Below, piece by piece: positions 1-8,986 of a DNA stretch of 64,000 bases. How positions within the stretch are numbered: position 1 is the first letter of the stretch; every line of letters starts with the position of its first letter. The notes beneath the pieces are model-generated. The model had not been told where the DNA came from. It saw only the letters and a list, made by a program, of their open reading frames with translations, and made no database searches. Made by a program: the position numbers and the translations under genes. The DNA is from Planctomycetota bacterium. GTDB taxonomy: Bacteria > Planctomycetota > UBA1135 > GCA-002686595. Location: the NCBI GenBank assembly GCA_016795325.1, contig JAEUHY010000016.1, forward strand, positions 124,001 through 188,000, written 5' to 3'.

Positions 1-2
1 CC

Positions 3-866
3 AGCGTCGCCACGGCCGAGCTGCTCGGCGGCAAGACGCTCTCGTTCAACAATCTGGTCGATCTCGACGCAGCGCTCGCGCTGGCCAAGGAGTTCGACGA
101 GCCGTTCGCGTGCGTCATCAAGCACAACAATCCGTGCGGCGCGGCGTCCGGCGAAACGCTGTCGCAAGCGCTCGAAAAGGCCTGGGCCGGCGATCCGATC
201 TCGGCGTTCGGCTCGGTGCTCGCGTTCACGCGCCCGCTCGACCTCGCCTGCGCCGAGTTCCTGGTGAGCGGCAACCGCTTCGTCGAAGCGATCATCGCGC
301 CCGGCTTCGGCGACGAAGCGCTCGCGCTGCTCACGCAAAAGCCCAAGTGGGGTAAGAGCGTGCGCCTGCTCGCCGCCGGACCGATCGGCCCCGCGACGCG
401 CAACGCACGTGAGCTCGAGCTCAAGAAGCTCATCGGCGGCTTCCTCCTGCAGGACCGCGACCTGCGCGCCGAGACTGAGTCCGACCTCAAGGTCGTGACC
501 AAGGCCGCGCCGACCAAAGCGCAGATCCGTTCGCTCCTCTTCGCCGCGCGCGTGTGCAAACACGTCAAATCGAACTCGATCGTCGTCGCCAGCGGAACCG
601 AGGTCCTCGGCGTCGGCGCCGGCCAGATGAGCCGCGTCGACAGCGTGCGCCTCGCGATCCACAAGGCCGGCCTGCGCGCGCGCGACTCGGTGCTCGCCTC
701 CGACGCCTTCTTCCCTTTCCCCGACGGTGTCGAAGCCGCGATCGACGGCGGCGTGCAAGCCTTCCTGCAACCGGGCGGCTCGGTGCGCGACGAAGAGATC
801 ATCGCCGCGTGCGACAAGCGCCACGTCGCGATGGTCTTCACGGGCCTGCGGCACTTCAGGCACTAA
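3..866 (+). CDS. purH: Bifunctional AICAR formyltransferase/IMP cyclohydrolase, 5'-truncated
   Basis: This is the C-terminal 287 codons of PurH, cut by the window edge. The open frame begins at base 3 and stops at the TAA at 864-866. The visible part is the AICAR transformylase half, which formylates AICAR with 10-formyl-THF; the resulting FAICAR is closed to IMP by the missing N-terminal half. Diagnostic motifs are GKTLSFNNLVDLDAA, the catalytic KHNNPCGAA, GDPISAFGS, GVGAGQMSRVDS, SDAFFPFPDGVEAA and QPGGSVRDEEIIAACD. All are intact and the end HVAMVFTGLRHFRH is typical of the family. The frame also contains an internal ATG at 216, which lies inside the conserved domain and is not the start. 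The next gene begins 27 bases downstream on the same strand. Confidence 0.97.
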   Translation, partial: SVATAELLGGKTLSFNNLVDLDAALALAKEFDEPFACVIKHNNPCGAASGETLSQALEKAWAGDPISAFGSVLAFTRPLDLACAEFLVSGNRFVEAIIAPGFGDEALALLTQKPKWGKSVRLLAAGPIGPATRNARELELKKLIGGFLLQDRDLRAETESDLKVVTKAAPTKAQIRSLLFAARVCKHVKSNSIVVASGTEVLGVGAGQMSRVDSVRLAIHKAGLRARDSVLASDAFFPFPDGVEAAIDGGVQAFLQPGGSVRDEEIIAACDKRHVAMVFTGLRHFRH

Positions 867-893
867 ATCCGGAGCTGCGGAGCGCGACGCACC

Positions 894-3800
894 ATGTGGA
901 TCACTCCCTTCTTGGCTGCGTCGCCTCTGCAAGCGGACGGCCCGCTCGCCCCCGAGGCGGAGCGAGCGACGTTCAAGCTTGCGCCGGGATTCGTGTCGGA
1001 GCTCGTGATCGCCGAGCCGGCGGCGAAGAAGATCGTCGACGTCGCGTTCGACGACGCGGGCCGCATGTGGGCCGTGACGGCGAGTGAGTATCCGCTCGAC
1101 GGCAACGAAGATTCGCGCGCGGCTGAGTTGTACGCACGCGGCGGAAGAGACCAGGTCCTCGTCGTCGAGCGGCCGTGGGAGGGCGAGGCGAAGACGCCGC
1201 GGGTGTTCGCGGACGGGCTCGCCATGCCGATGAGCGTGCTGCCGCTCGAGCACGCGGCGATCGTGCAGCACGGCAGCGAAATCCTGCGCCTGGACGACAC
1301 GGACCGCGACGGGCGCGCCGACAAGCGCGAGGTCTTGCTGCGCGGCTTTGGCATCGAGGATTCGCACCTCTTGCCGCACCGTTTTCTGCGCGCGCCGGAC
1401 GGTTGGGTCTACATGGCGCAAGGCGCGTTCAATCGCTCGAACGTCGTCGACCGCAGCGGACGCACGACACGCTTCGACTACTGCAAGCTCGCGCGCTTCA
1501 CGCTCGACGGCGAGCGCTTCGAAGTGCTTGGAGTGGGCCTCAACAACATCTGGGGCATCGTCTTCGACGCGCGCGGAGAGTTCCTGATCCAAGAAGCCAA
1601 CGACATGGGCTTCGGCGTGATCCCGTTCGTGTTCGGCGCGACCTATCCGGGCATCGGGCAGGATCGTCTGCGCCCGTACGCGCCCGTGCAACCGACCGCG
1701 ACGGAGCTGCGCTTCGGCGGCACAGGCTTGTCGGGGCTCGCGCTCACGACCAGCGCTGGCGTGCTGCCCGCGCCGTTCGAGGGCGCGGTGTTCGTCGCCA
1801 ATCCGATCGACCGCAAGGTGCAAGCCGTGCGGCGTGTTGGATCCGGCGTCGAGACGCGCTTCGAGATGTTGCCGGAGCTGCTCACGAGCTCCGACACGCG
1901 CTTTCGGCCCGTGGCCGTCCACTTCGGGCCCGACGACAGCCTGTACGTCGTCGACTGGTACAACCCGATCATCTCGCACAACGAAGTGCCGCGCACGCAC
2001 CCCGACCGCGATCGCGAGCGCACGCGTGTGTGGCGCATTCGCGCGAGCAACGCGCCGCGTTTCGAAGCGCTGGACGTGACGAAGTTCGACGCACGCGCGC
2101 TCGTCGCGGGCCTCGAGTCGCCGCGCATGTTTGTGCAGCGCGCGTGTTGGAGGCAAATCGTCGACCGCAAGTTGGTCGAGCTCGCTCCGCAGTTGAAACA
2201 GCTCGCTCTCGACGCCTCCAAGCCCGTCGGGACTCGCGCGCTCGCGCTGTGGAGTCTCGAGGGTCTGCGCAGCGTCGACGCGCAGCTCGCGAGCGCGCTG
2301 CTTCGCGATCCGGATGCGGCCCTGCGGCAGGCGGCGGTGCGCGGATACGCGTCGAGCGGCGCAACGCTCGAACAGTGGCTCGCGCTCGAGCCCGACCCGC
2401 TGCGCGACGGCGCGCTCGAGGTGCGCTGCGAGGCCTTGCGTGCAATCGCCGCGTTCGACGGCGACGACGAACGCGTCGTCGAGTTGCTTCTGCGCGGAAC
2501 GCCCGCCCCCGACGAAAGTGAAGCTGTGATCTGCGAGCAGGACCGTACACGCGCACTGCGCGGAGCATCCCTCGCGGCGATGCGCGAGCGCATGTGGCGG
2601 CGGATCGGGCTCGAGTCACGCGTTGACGCGCTCGCGAAGTGGCTCGCCGGCGATGCGTCCGCGGCGGGCGCGTCGCGGGCACAAAACGAGCCTGAAGCGC
2701 GTGCGCTCGCGGGGCTGGTGCTCGGCGACGAACGCGGCGCCGTGGCCGTCGCGCGCACGCTGCGCGCGAGCGGGCGCAAAGCGCTGCCCGAAGAACTCGC
2801 GCTCTGCGCACGCCACGCGGCCGCGCCCGGCGTGCAGGAGTTCTTGTCCGTGCAGTTGCTCAATGCGGCGCGCACGGAGGCGTTGCTGGACGCGTTCCTG
2901 GCTGCGGCGCCGATCGAGCTGACCGAACAATTCCGGGTCGACCTCGTCGATGCCGTCTCGACGATCGAAGATCCCAACCGCCTCGTGCAGGTCGTAGCCG
3001 CGCTCGAGTTGACGGAGCTCAGCTACAAGCTCGACGACATCGCGAGTTCCGCGAGTGACGGCGGCTCGGATGCGACGCGGGCGATGGCGCTGCGCGCGCT
3101 CGTCAAGTTCGGCGCGGCCAGCGATCCGCTGTGCGTTGAGCTGTACGACCGCGCGCTCCCGGGAAATGAGCTGGGAACCGAAGCTCTCTACGCGCTGTGC
3201 GTCTCGCGCGAGAGCGCGGGAGTGCAAAGCGCGCTCGAGCGCATCGCCAGCGCGCAGCCGTCGATCGCGCGCGTCGCGCTGCAACGTGTGACGAACTCCA
3301 ATCTCGGCGCATCGGTGTTGCTCGACGCGGCGCTTGCGGGGGATGTCGAGCTGAAGCTCCTCGAGCCGCGCGTGCTCGAAGCGTTGCGCAGCGTGTTGCC
3401 CGAGCGCGCGGCGGACGTCGAGGCTCTCGAGTCGCGGCTGGGCAACGTCGGCCGCGACACGCTCGTGCTCGCCGGCGGTGCGCAGGACTACTTCGACGCC
3501 GATCTTTCGCTCGCGCCGCCCTTCACCGTCGAAGCGTGGGTCAACTGCGTCGAACCCATCGAGAACCACGAGGGTCTGCTGGCTGCGCCCGGCGAGTGGG
3601 ACTTCAACTTCTCCGGCGCGCGGCCGCGGCTGTGGCTAGGACCCGGCCGCGGAGACGTGTTGATCGCGCGGCGCGCGCTTGAAGCGGGCCGCTGGACGCA
3701 CGTCGCGCTCAGCGCGAGCGCGGAGGGGCAATTGCGCCTGTACCTCGACGGCGAGCTCGACAGCGACGTGCTCGTCAAAGACCTCCCGCGCGCGAGCGAC

Positions 3801-4499
3801 CTCGATGTGGCGCGCACGACGCCGGGATTTCCCGAGCTGCGCATCACCGAGTGGCGACTGTGGTCGCGCGAGCGTTCGCCGCGCGAAATCGCACTCGAAC
3901 TGCGACGCACGTTCGACGGCGAACGGCCCAAGGACCTGCTGCTGCGTTTGCCAGGTGACGTTGCGAAGCCCTCCGGCGGAGCGCGAGTCGAGCGCTCCCG
4001 CGACGTGCCGGCGTTGCTCGACGATGAGCAGCACCGTGCGCGCTCGGAGCGCTACGAGCGTTTCGCCGCTCTCGCCGCCGCGGGCGATGCGTCGCGTGGC
4101 GCGCCGCTCTTCGAGCGCACGTGCATGGTCTGCCACGCGCTCGGCGGCCGCGGCGAGAGTGTTGGCCCGCCGCTCGACGGCGCCGGTGCGCGCGGTATCG
4201 ACAGCCTGCTCGCGGCCGTGCTCGAACCCAGCAGCGCGGTCGAAGCGGGCTACCGCGAACTGCGCGTCGACCTCGTCGACGAAACGAGCGTCGTCGGCCG
4301 CCTGCTCTCCGAGAGCGACGACTCGCTCACGATCCAGCCCACGAGCAGCGCAGGCGCCGGCGAGCCGCGCGTGATCGACCGCGCCGAGATCACGCGTGTG
4401 CGCTGGTCGAAGCTCTCGATCATGCCCGAGGGACTGCTCGAGTCGCTCGCCCCGGCCGACGCTGGCGACTTGCTCGCGTACCTGCTCTCGGTTCGTTGA
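894..4499 (+). CDS. PVC-type haem-binding CxxCH protein with dehydrogenase-like propeller, HEAT-like, LamG and cytochrome c domains
   Basis: A 1201-residue exported protein of the PVC (Planctomycetes-Verrucomicrobia) family. Residues about 20-400 match the putative membrane-bound dehydrogenase propeller (TIGR02604 type), with segments such as MWAVTASEYP, DSHLLPHRF and LYVVDWYNPIISHNE. Residues 400-840 are Ala/Leu-rich and HEAT-like. Residues about 855-1010 look like a LamG/concanavalin domain (FTVEAWVNCVE, THVALSASAEGQLRLYLDG). The C-terminus carries a haem c site C1077-M-V-C1080-H1081 followed by the TIGR02603-like tail (VGPPLDGAG, SIMPEGLLE, DLLAYLLS). Such proteins are thought to act in the periplasm on sugars or polyols, but the substrate is unknown. 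The ATG at 894 is the only one after the purH stop, and a GGAG lies about 10 bases upstream. The signal peptide looks short, so the N-terminus is less certain than the rest. Confidence 0.88.
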   Translation: MWITPFLAASPLQADGPLAPEAERATFKLAPGFVSELVIAEPAAKKIVDVAFDDAGRMWAVTASEYPLDGNEDSRAAELYARGGRDQVLVVERPWEGEAKTPRVFADGLAMPMSVLPLEHAAIVQHGSEILRLDDTDRDGRADKREVLLRGFGIEDSHLLPHRFLRAPDGWVYMAQGAFNRSNVVDRSGRTTRFDYCKLARFTLDGERFEVLGVGLNNIWGIVFDARGEFLIQEANDMGFGVIPFVFGATYPGIGQDRLRPYAPVQPTATELRFGGTGLSGLALTTSAGVLPAPFEGAVFVANPIDRKVQAVRRVGSGVETRFEMLPELLTSSDTRFRPVAVHFGPDDSLYVVDWYNPIISHNEVPRTHPDRDRERTRVWRIRASNAPRFEALDVTKFDARALVAGLESPRMFVQRACWRQIVDRKLVELAPQLKQLALDASKPVGTRALALWSLEGLRSVDAQLASALLRDPDAALRQAAVRGYASSGATLEQWLALEPDPLRDGALEVRCEALRAIAAFDGDDERVVELLLRGTPAPDESEAVICEQDRTRALRGASLAAMRERMWRRIGLESRVDALAKWLAGDASAAGASRAQNEPEARALAGLVLGDERGAVAVARTLRASGRKALPEELALCARHAAAPGVQEFLSVQLLNAARTEALLDAFLAAAPIELTEQFRVDLVDAVSTIEDPNRLVQVVAALELTELSYKLDDIASSASDGGSDATRAMALRALVKFGAASDPLCVELYDRALPGNELGTEALYALCVSRESAGVQSALERIASAQPSIARVALQRVTNSNLGASVLLDAALAGDVELKLLEPRVLEALRSVLPERAADVEALESRLGNVGRDTLVLAGGAQDYFDADLSLAPPFTVEAWVNCVEPIENHEGLLAAPGEWDFNFSGARPRLWLGPGRGDVLIARRALEAGRWTHVALSASAEGQLRLYLDGELDSDVLVKDLPRASDLDVARTTPGFPELRITEWRLWSRERSPREIALELRRTFDGERPKDLLLRLPGDVAKPSGGARVERSRDVPALLDDEQHRARSERYERFAALAAAGDASRGAPLFERTCMVCHALGGRGESVGPPLDGAGARGIDSLLAAVLEPSSAVEAGYRELRVDLVDETSVVGRLLSESDDSLTIQPTSSAGAGEPRVIDRAEITRVRWSKLSIMPEGLLESLAPADAGDLLAYLLSVR

Positions 4500-4508
4500 A
4501 CGCGCCGG

Positions 4509-4536
4509 AGAGTCCGCCGTGCGCCCGGCGGACTCT
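4509..4536 (+). terminator. Hairpin after the CxxCH gene
   Basis: A perfect 11-bp inverted repeat (AGAGTCCGCCG at 4509-4519 and its complement at 4526-4536) with a 6-nt loop starts nine bases after the stop codon. There is no T-run, so it may act as a factor-assisted terminator or 3' end stabiliser. Confidence 0.55.
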
Positions 4537-4783
4537 GCGCCGGCTCCGTGGACGGATCGCGGGCGGGCTTGGGTGTGGCGTGGTGATGCGGGGCGGCGCT
4601 GCAGCGTGGCGGAGGAGCTGGCGCTGAAGGAGGAGTTCGAGCGCTCGGGTGAGGGTGCATCTAGCGGGCGCACGACGGACGTTGCCCGAGAGGTCAGGGG
4701 GGCCGAGCACGCAGCGCGATACGATCACCGACACAAAAGGCTGAAACACGCGCCAATACGGCGGGGCGAGAGCAGCCATACGA

Positions 4784-5281
4784 ATGGCCGAAGTCATCGG
4801 AACTCTGCTCGAAGTCGCCTGCTTGCGCATGCCCTGGTACACCGACCTGCGGGTCGTCTTTGACGTGTTGGGTGGCCGGGAATGGGACTTCGACTGGCTC
4901 GTGACCGACCTCGAGTGCAACCGCCTGCCTCCCGAACTTCGGCCGCCAAGCGACGCGTGGTTCTTCCGTGGCGATGCGTTGAGTGACCTGGTCCGACGCG
5001 AAGCGGATCCAGTTCAGTTCGTATGGGGTGTTCTGACATGCCTTCACCGCGGCACGGTCATCGACGTCGAGGACCTTCGTGTCGTTCCCTACGCCGACGG
5101 AAATCCCGACTTCTGGCGTGGCTCGCCGCGCATCCAGCACCCCCAGGCCTGCGTGGAGATCGTGTGCTGGGACGGCACCGCAGTCTTGCTCATCACGACA
5201 CAGTCGGACCTGACGGCCAGCTTTCGAGCTGGTTTCCCGGAAGCTGTGGACCTTGCGGCGTTCAACAGTCGCCAGCGCTGA
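4784..5281 (+). CDS. Uncharacterised small cytoplasmic protein
   Basis: A 165-residue protein with no signal peptide or membrane segment, starting at ATG 4784. It is rich in Trp, Asp and acidic residues (REWDFDWLVTDLE, WFFRGDALSDLV). The layout (W-rich N-terminal third, a hydrophobic FVWGVLTCLHRG segment, then an ACVEIVCWDGTAVLLIT strand pair) is weakly reminiscent of the DUF2691 family, whose role is unknown; this is only an impression. It opens a row of four same-strand small genes (4784-7210). By eye it has more A/T-ending codons than the housekeeping neighbours, which would fit acquisition, but no statistic was computed. An immunity protein or orphan host-interaction protein are possible alternatives. 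Confidence 0.6.
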   Translation: MAEVIGTLLEVACLRMPWYTDLRVVFDVLGGREWDFDWLVTDLECNRLPPELRPPSDAWFFRGDALSDLVRREADPVQFVWGVLTCLHRGTVIDVEDLRVVPYADGNPDFWRGSPRIQHPQACVEIVCWDGTAVLLITTQSDLTASFRAGFPEAVDLAAFNSRQR

Positions 5282-5560
5282 CGCATGCTGGCAACGCCGC
5301 TGCAGCCGGCGACTTCTGTTCTGCTCGCCACCAACGACGTGAAGCTGGTCGCGTGATGACTCCGTTCCTGCTGGTCGAAGCGCCGGCTTCGTTTGCCCGC
5401 CACATCACGAACTGGTGTCAGCTCTTGGGGCAGGCGGCGAGTCCGCAGTGCCGTGTCGTTGAAGCTGCGACGGCTTGGGCGCAAAATCCTGCGCAGCTCG
5501 TCGCAGGAGCCGCAATCGCAGAGGGTGGTGCGCGCGGCAGCGGCGGATCGTTGAGGCAAC

Positions 5561-5866
5561 ATGAGCGATGTCCGGGCCGAGGTTGTGCACGAGGTTCGTC
5601 AGCGATTCTCCGCGGACGCCCAGCCGCACGTCTTGCGAGCGCTCTCGTCGATGTCCGAGCCGCCGGCGACGTCGCCGGACCGGTCGCGCGAGCGCGCCCG
5701 GGTTCAGCTAGCCATCATCAAGCTCGCCGGTGGTGATCTCGGTCGTCTGCTCGCGCATGTGAAGGCCTCGCAGATCGACTGGCGCGACACGCTGTGCGCG
5801 GCTGGCCTCGAGACGGCGGGTTGGAGGCAGGTGTTGCGGGACGCAGGTTTCCGTGCACCCGAATGA
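5561..5866 (+). CDS. Small hypothetical protein
   Basis: A 101-residue protein starting at ATG 5561, with TTGAGG about 8 bases upstream as a possible ribosome site. It is soluble and probably all-helical. The core RARVQLAIIKLAGGDLGRL followed by DWRDTLCAAGL matches the look of a widespread family of about 100-residue bacterial proteins with the pattern R-x-Q-x-A-x-[IL]-x-L-A-x-G-[DN]-x-x-x-[FL] ... DWRD-x-L-x-A-A-G, for which I know no function. The 279 bases before it (5282-5560) hold an in-frame ATG at 5356, but that reading frame runs into this gene and is not supported. Confidence 0.6.
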   Translation: MSDVRAEVVHEVRQRFSADAQPHVLRALSSMSEPPATSPDRSRERARVQLAIIKLAGGDLGRLLAHVKASQIDWRDTLCAAGLETAGWRQVLRDAGFRAPE

Positions 5867-5907
5867 TGGCTCAGGTCCGAAGTCCGGACATCGGCTAGCG
5901 CTCGCAG

Positions 5908-6738
5908 TTGTGGCGCTGGCTCGCTCAGCAACACAACCTCTGGGTAAGCCAAGTGCGTAAAGTCGCGAGAGTCCGGGCCGTTGACGGCGCCGTTCGGTGG
6001 ATCATCGTCCACGAGGCTAAAGACGGCGTGTTCGTTTTTCCCTGCGCGAAAGACGACGACGGTTCAGCCACGGGCGACGCCTGGTTCTCCTCGCTCTCCG
6101 ACGCCGACGCGCACTGCGCAAGCGCGTACCGTGTCGAAGCCGCCGACTGGCAGTTGATCCGTGATCCGCTGCCCGGTTGCCAGCAAGACTGGGTTGCACC
6201 AGTTCGAGTACGCGAGCGTGCTGGACTTGGCTCGCAGCGCCGTCGCTTCGAGTGCTTGGTCGATGGAGTCTGGCTTCCTGTCGACGCCATGAACCCGCCG
6301 CTTTCGATCGAAAGGGCCATGCAGCAAACGAGAGCGGTGGGCGGCGCACTTGGGAGCGCGGATCGATCGAGCGATACCGCCGCCGCGCCCTTGGACGAAG
6401 CCGGATTCTGGGAAGCACTCGAGTATCGCGTCTCCCACGCGCTCGCTGGCGTTGAGGAGTGCGCGCGGCTCGGCATGTGGTGCGACGGGTTCATCGCGCA
6501 CGCGTTCGAGCTCGAAGCCTCGCCGAAACGGATTTTCGGACAAGCTTGGGTCTGTTTCGGGAGTCGGCAGGAGCGCTGGACCTTCGAGTTGCTGCTTCCG
6601 GACGACGTGGAACGACCAGACGCGATCGTTTGGTCCACGCTGCTGCCGGCGGCGACCGCTACGTGCTGGCTGACCATCGACCGAGAGGGCAAGCATCTCG
6701 TCGTCGCGCCAGCGGATGCGGTGCACCTCTCTGCGTGA
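5908..6738 (+). CDS. Uncharacterised two-part protein
   Basis: A 276-residue soluble protein. The longest frame starts at TTG 5908; GTG 5953 (261 residues) is an equally plausible start because the conserved-looking part begins just after it. Residues about 20-105 (WIIVHEAKDGVFVFPC, then WFSSLSDADAHC, then DPLPGCQQDWVAPVR) resemble free-standing proteins of about 100 residues that are common in planctomycetes and myxobacteria. Residues about 165-276 form a second domain containing ARLGMWCDGFIAHAFELEA and WTFELLLPDD. The gene may be a fusion of two such small families. It lies 41 bases after the 101-residue gene and 10 bases before the DUF4826 gene. No enzyme motif was recognised. Confidence 0.6.
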   Translation: MWRWLAQQHNLWVSQVRKVARVRAVDGAVRWIIVHEAKDGVFVFPCAKDDDGSATGDAWFSSLSDADAHCASAYRVEAADWQLIRDPLPGCQQDWVAPVRVRERAGLGSQRRRFECLVDGVWLPVDAMNPPLSIERAMQQTRAVGGALGSADRSSDTAAAPLDEAGFWEALEYRVSHALAGVEECARLGMWCDGFIAHAFELEASPKRIFGQAWVCFGSRQERWTFELLLPDDVERPDAIVWSTLLPAATATCWLTIDREGKHLVVAPADAVHLSA

Positions 6739-6748
6739 CTCGCCGCAG

Positions 6749-7210
6749 ATGTCCAAGGAGCACACGCACTTGCCGAACTACGAGAATCCAGCGGCGGACG
6801 AGTCGTGGTGCGCCGACCGGCGCGTCGACGTCGCTCGCTACCTTGCCGCGGAGGGGGTCGAGCACGGGCGGATTGGCGAGCGGCCGGCGTGGCACGTCGC
6901 GCCCTACGTCTCCGTGTGGGCGATCGAGAGCAAGCTCCGACCCGGCTGGATTGGCTGGTGGGTCATCTGCGGTGATCTGCCAACTGACTACGTCTCGGCC
7001 GGGGACATCCGACATCCACGCGCGGCGCTCCAGGCCATCGCCGACCGCTGGCTTCGCTACAGTCAGTCCGTTCGAGCCGGCGCTGCGCCTGCAGAGTTCT
7101 CGATCGCGAGCGTCGAAAGGGCGCCGCTCGAACTCGTTCCCCTGTTGGAGGCGCGTGCGGAGATGCTGGCCGACTGGGCGCAGGACGACTCGCTTTGGGC
7201 GGGCGAGTAG
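6749..7210 (+). CDS. DUF4826 family protein
   Basis: A 153-residue soluble protein whose middle is diagnostic of DUF4826: PAWHVAPYVSVWAIES, then GWIGWWVICGDLPTDYVSAG, then HPRAALQAIADRW. The function of the family is not established; members tend to sit near small polymorphic genes. I chose ATG 6749 (MSKEHTHLPNYEN) instead of the upstream in-frame ATG at 6716, because 6716 lies inside the end of the preceding gene. The 289 bases downstream (7211-7499) contain no convincing gene and should carry the promoter of the ECF sigma gene. Confidence 0.75.
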   Translation: MSKEHTHLPNYENPAADESWCADRRVDVARYLAAEGVEHGRIGERPAWHVAPYVSVWAIESKLRPGWIGWWVICGDLPTDYVSAGDIRHPRAALQAIADRWLRYSQSVRAGAAPAEFSIASVERAPLELVPLLEARAEMLADWAQDDSLWAGE

Positions 7211-7499
7211 GCACGACCTTGTTCGGCTCGGTTCTCGGTTCTTCGCACCGAGGCCGACACGCGGCCGAACTCGCCGCCGAGCACCTCTGGATGGGAACTG
7301 CTCGTCCGAACGCTTTCGCGCCGCCGCGGCCGAGTAAGCCTTGCTGGCAAGCCGACTCAGCCGCGGGCGAAAAGCGGCCGCGCGTGAGGCTTGGAATCGT
7401 CCAAGCGCGCGTGAGTCGTCCCTCGTGGGCGCGGGGCCTCGAAATCGGCCGCAGCGGTGAATCCAAACGCTCGCGCGGGACGAGTAAGCTGCGCGGACT

Positions 7500-8057
7500 G
7501 TGACGACCATCCTCGAACGTGTGGCAGCGGGGGACCGGGCGGCGGTGCAGGAATGCATCGACCGCTACGGGAGCCTTGTCCATACCCTGGCGCGGCGCAT
7601 GTGCCCGGCAGGGGCCGAGGTCGACGACGCGGTCCAGGAGGCGTTCATCGACTTGTGGCGCAAAGCGGACCGCTTTGACCCTCGCATTGCCGAGGAGGCC
7701 ACCTTCGTCGCGATGGTGGCGCGAAGGCGCTTGATCGACATGCGCCGAAGGCTGCAGCGCCACAGCGGCGCGTCGGAGGTCGACGAGTCGGTGGCGGCCG
7801 AAGGCGCCGAGGTCGAGAGCGTGGCGGAGATCGCCGACGAGGCGGACCGCGCCAAACGCGCCTTCCTCGAGCTCAAGCCCGAACAACAACGTGTGCTCAA
7901 GCTTGCGGTGTGGGGGGGCCATTCCCACCAAGCCATCGCGAACCTCACCGGCTTGCCGCTCGGCACCGTGAAAACCCACGCCCGCCGCGGCCTCAACAAG
8001 CTGCGCGAGATGCTCGCGCCCGATGGGGTCGCTCAGACCGGAGGGTTGTCGTCGTGA
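7500..8057 (+). CDS. ECF-type RNA polymerase sigma factor
   Basis: A 185-residue sigma-70 family protein of extracytoplasmic-function type, starting at GTG 7500. Region 2 is seen as EVDDAVQEAFIDLWRKADRFD followed by MVARRRLIDMRRR (residues about 40-85), and region 4 as LELKPEQQRVLKLAVWGG and GLPLGTVKTHARRGLNKLRE (residues about 120-170). It directs core RNA polymerase to stress promoters. Its stop overlaps the start of the RskA-like gene by four bases (GTGA), so the pair is translationally coupled. This is the usual arrangement for a sigma factor and its membrane anti-sigma factor, and such pairs often regulate themselves. No convincing promoter of the GGAAC/CGT kind was located in the 289-base upstream gap. 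Confidence 0.93.
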   Translation: MTTILERVAAGDRAAVQECIDRYGSLVHTLARRMCPAGAEVDDAVQEAFIDLWRKADRFDPRIAEEATFVAMVARRRLIDMRRRLQRHSGASEVDESVAAEGAEVESVAEIADEADRAKRAFLELKPEQQRVLKLAVWGGHSHQAIANLTGLPLGTVKTHARRGLNKLREMLAPDGVAQTGGLSS

Positions 8058-8854
8058 GCAACTCCCGCAATCTGCCGCTGTCCGAGCGCATGGACGAGCT
8101 GCTGCTCGAGCGCGCGCTGTTCGGCCTGTCCGACGCGGAGGAAAACGAGCTCGGCGAGCAGCGCGAATCGAACACCGCCCGCGACTACGAGCTGGCCGCG
8201 GCCTCGGTCGCGCTGGCGCTCGCCGCCGAACGTCCGCAGCCGCTGAACGATGCGTTGCGCGCCAAGCTTGAGGCCGGCGCGAAGGCCTACTACGCCGCGG
8301 CCGCGACCGCGTCGGCCGCCGCGCCTCGCGCCGCGCCGAAGCTCAAGCTCGTGCCGCCCGAGCCCGCACCGCGTCCGAGCGCGTTCTCCTACGCCGGCTG
8401 GGTTGCTGCGGCCGCAGCCGCAGCGCTCGCCGTCATCGCCTGGTGGCCCGAGTCGCAACCGCTCGCGCCGACGGTCGGCCAAGCGCGCGCTGAATTGCTC
8501 GCTCGCGCCAACGTCACCAAAGTCGAAGCCAAGGGACAGGAGCAGTTCGCGCCTGGGACCAGCGGCGACATCGTGTGGTCGAACAGCGAGCAGACGGGCT
8601 TCATCCGCCTGGTCGGCGCGCCGGTGAACGATCCCAAGGTCCAGCAGTACCAGCTGTGGATCTTCGACGAGGCGCAGGAGCACCCGGTCGACGGCGGCGT
8701 GTTCGACGTGAATTCCGCGGGCGAAGTGCTGATTCCGATCGACGCCAAGTTGCGCGTGACCAAACCGACGCTGTTCGCGATCACGCTGGAGAAGCCCGGC
8801 GGCGTGGTGGTCAGCGACCGCCAGCGCATCGCCATCGTCGCGCCGATCTCCTGA
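8054..8854 (+). CDS. RskA-like membrane anti-sigma factor
   Basis: A 266-residue protein whose GTG start (8054) overlaps the sigma stop codon. The frame stays open upstream, but only within the sigma gene. Residues 1-75 form the helical sigma-binding part (LPLSERMDELLLERALFGL). After a Pro/Ala linker there is one membrane helix at about residues 117-135 (YAGWVAAAAAAALAVIAWW), then an outer domain typical of the anti-sigma-K factor RskA family: GFIRLVGAPVNDPKVQQYQL, WIFDEAQEHPVDGGVFDV and FAITLEKPGGVVVSD. It should hold the ECF factor at the inner membrane and release it on an envelope signal through regulated proteolysis. The N-terminal half lacks a clear zinc-binding HxxxCxxC, as is common for RskA-type factors. 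Confidence 0.85.
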   Translation: MSNSRNLPLSERMDELLLERALFGLSDAEENELGEQRESNTARDYELAAASVALALAAERPQPLNDALRAKLEAGAKAYYAAAATASAAAPRAAPKLKLVPPEPAPRPSAFSYAGWVAAAAAAALAVIAWWPESQPLAPTVGQARAELLARANVTKVEAKGQEQFAPGTSGDIVWSNSEQTGFIRLVGAPVNDPKVQQYQLWIFDEAQEHPVDGGVFDVNSAGEVLIPIDAKLRVTKPTLFAITLEKPGGVVVSDRQRIAIVAPIS

Positions 8855-8986
8855 ACTCGGCGGTCAGCTGACGCGCGTTGGCGCACGCGGCCCGTTGATC
8901 GGGCGCGCGGCATTCCTTGCACAGGATTTCGGCCGCGTCCGCTCCGTGCGGAGTCGGTGCGCGCCGTCCCTCGCCATAATCGAGGG

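Noticed and set aside
5356..5736. Possible small gene beginning MTPFLLVEAPASF
   Set aside because: The first half looks protein-like, but the frame overlaps the 101-residue gene for 175 bases and becomes Arg/Ala-rich there. There is no ribosome site and no recognised family.
7211..7499. Small open frames between the DUF4826 gene and the ECF sigma gene
   Set aside because: The translations are compositionally biased and unlike proteins; treated as a promoter region.
8975..8980. CATAAT as a -10 promoter element for the S15 peptidase
   Set aside because: No -35 hexamer lies 16-18 bases upstream, and it would give a nearly leaderless mRNA; mentioned only in the gene entry.
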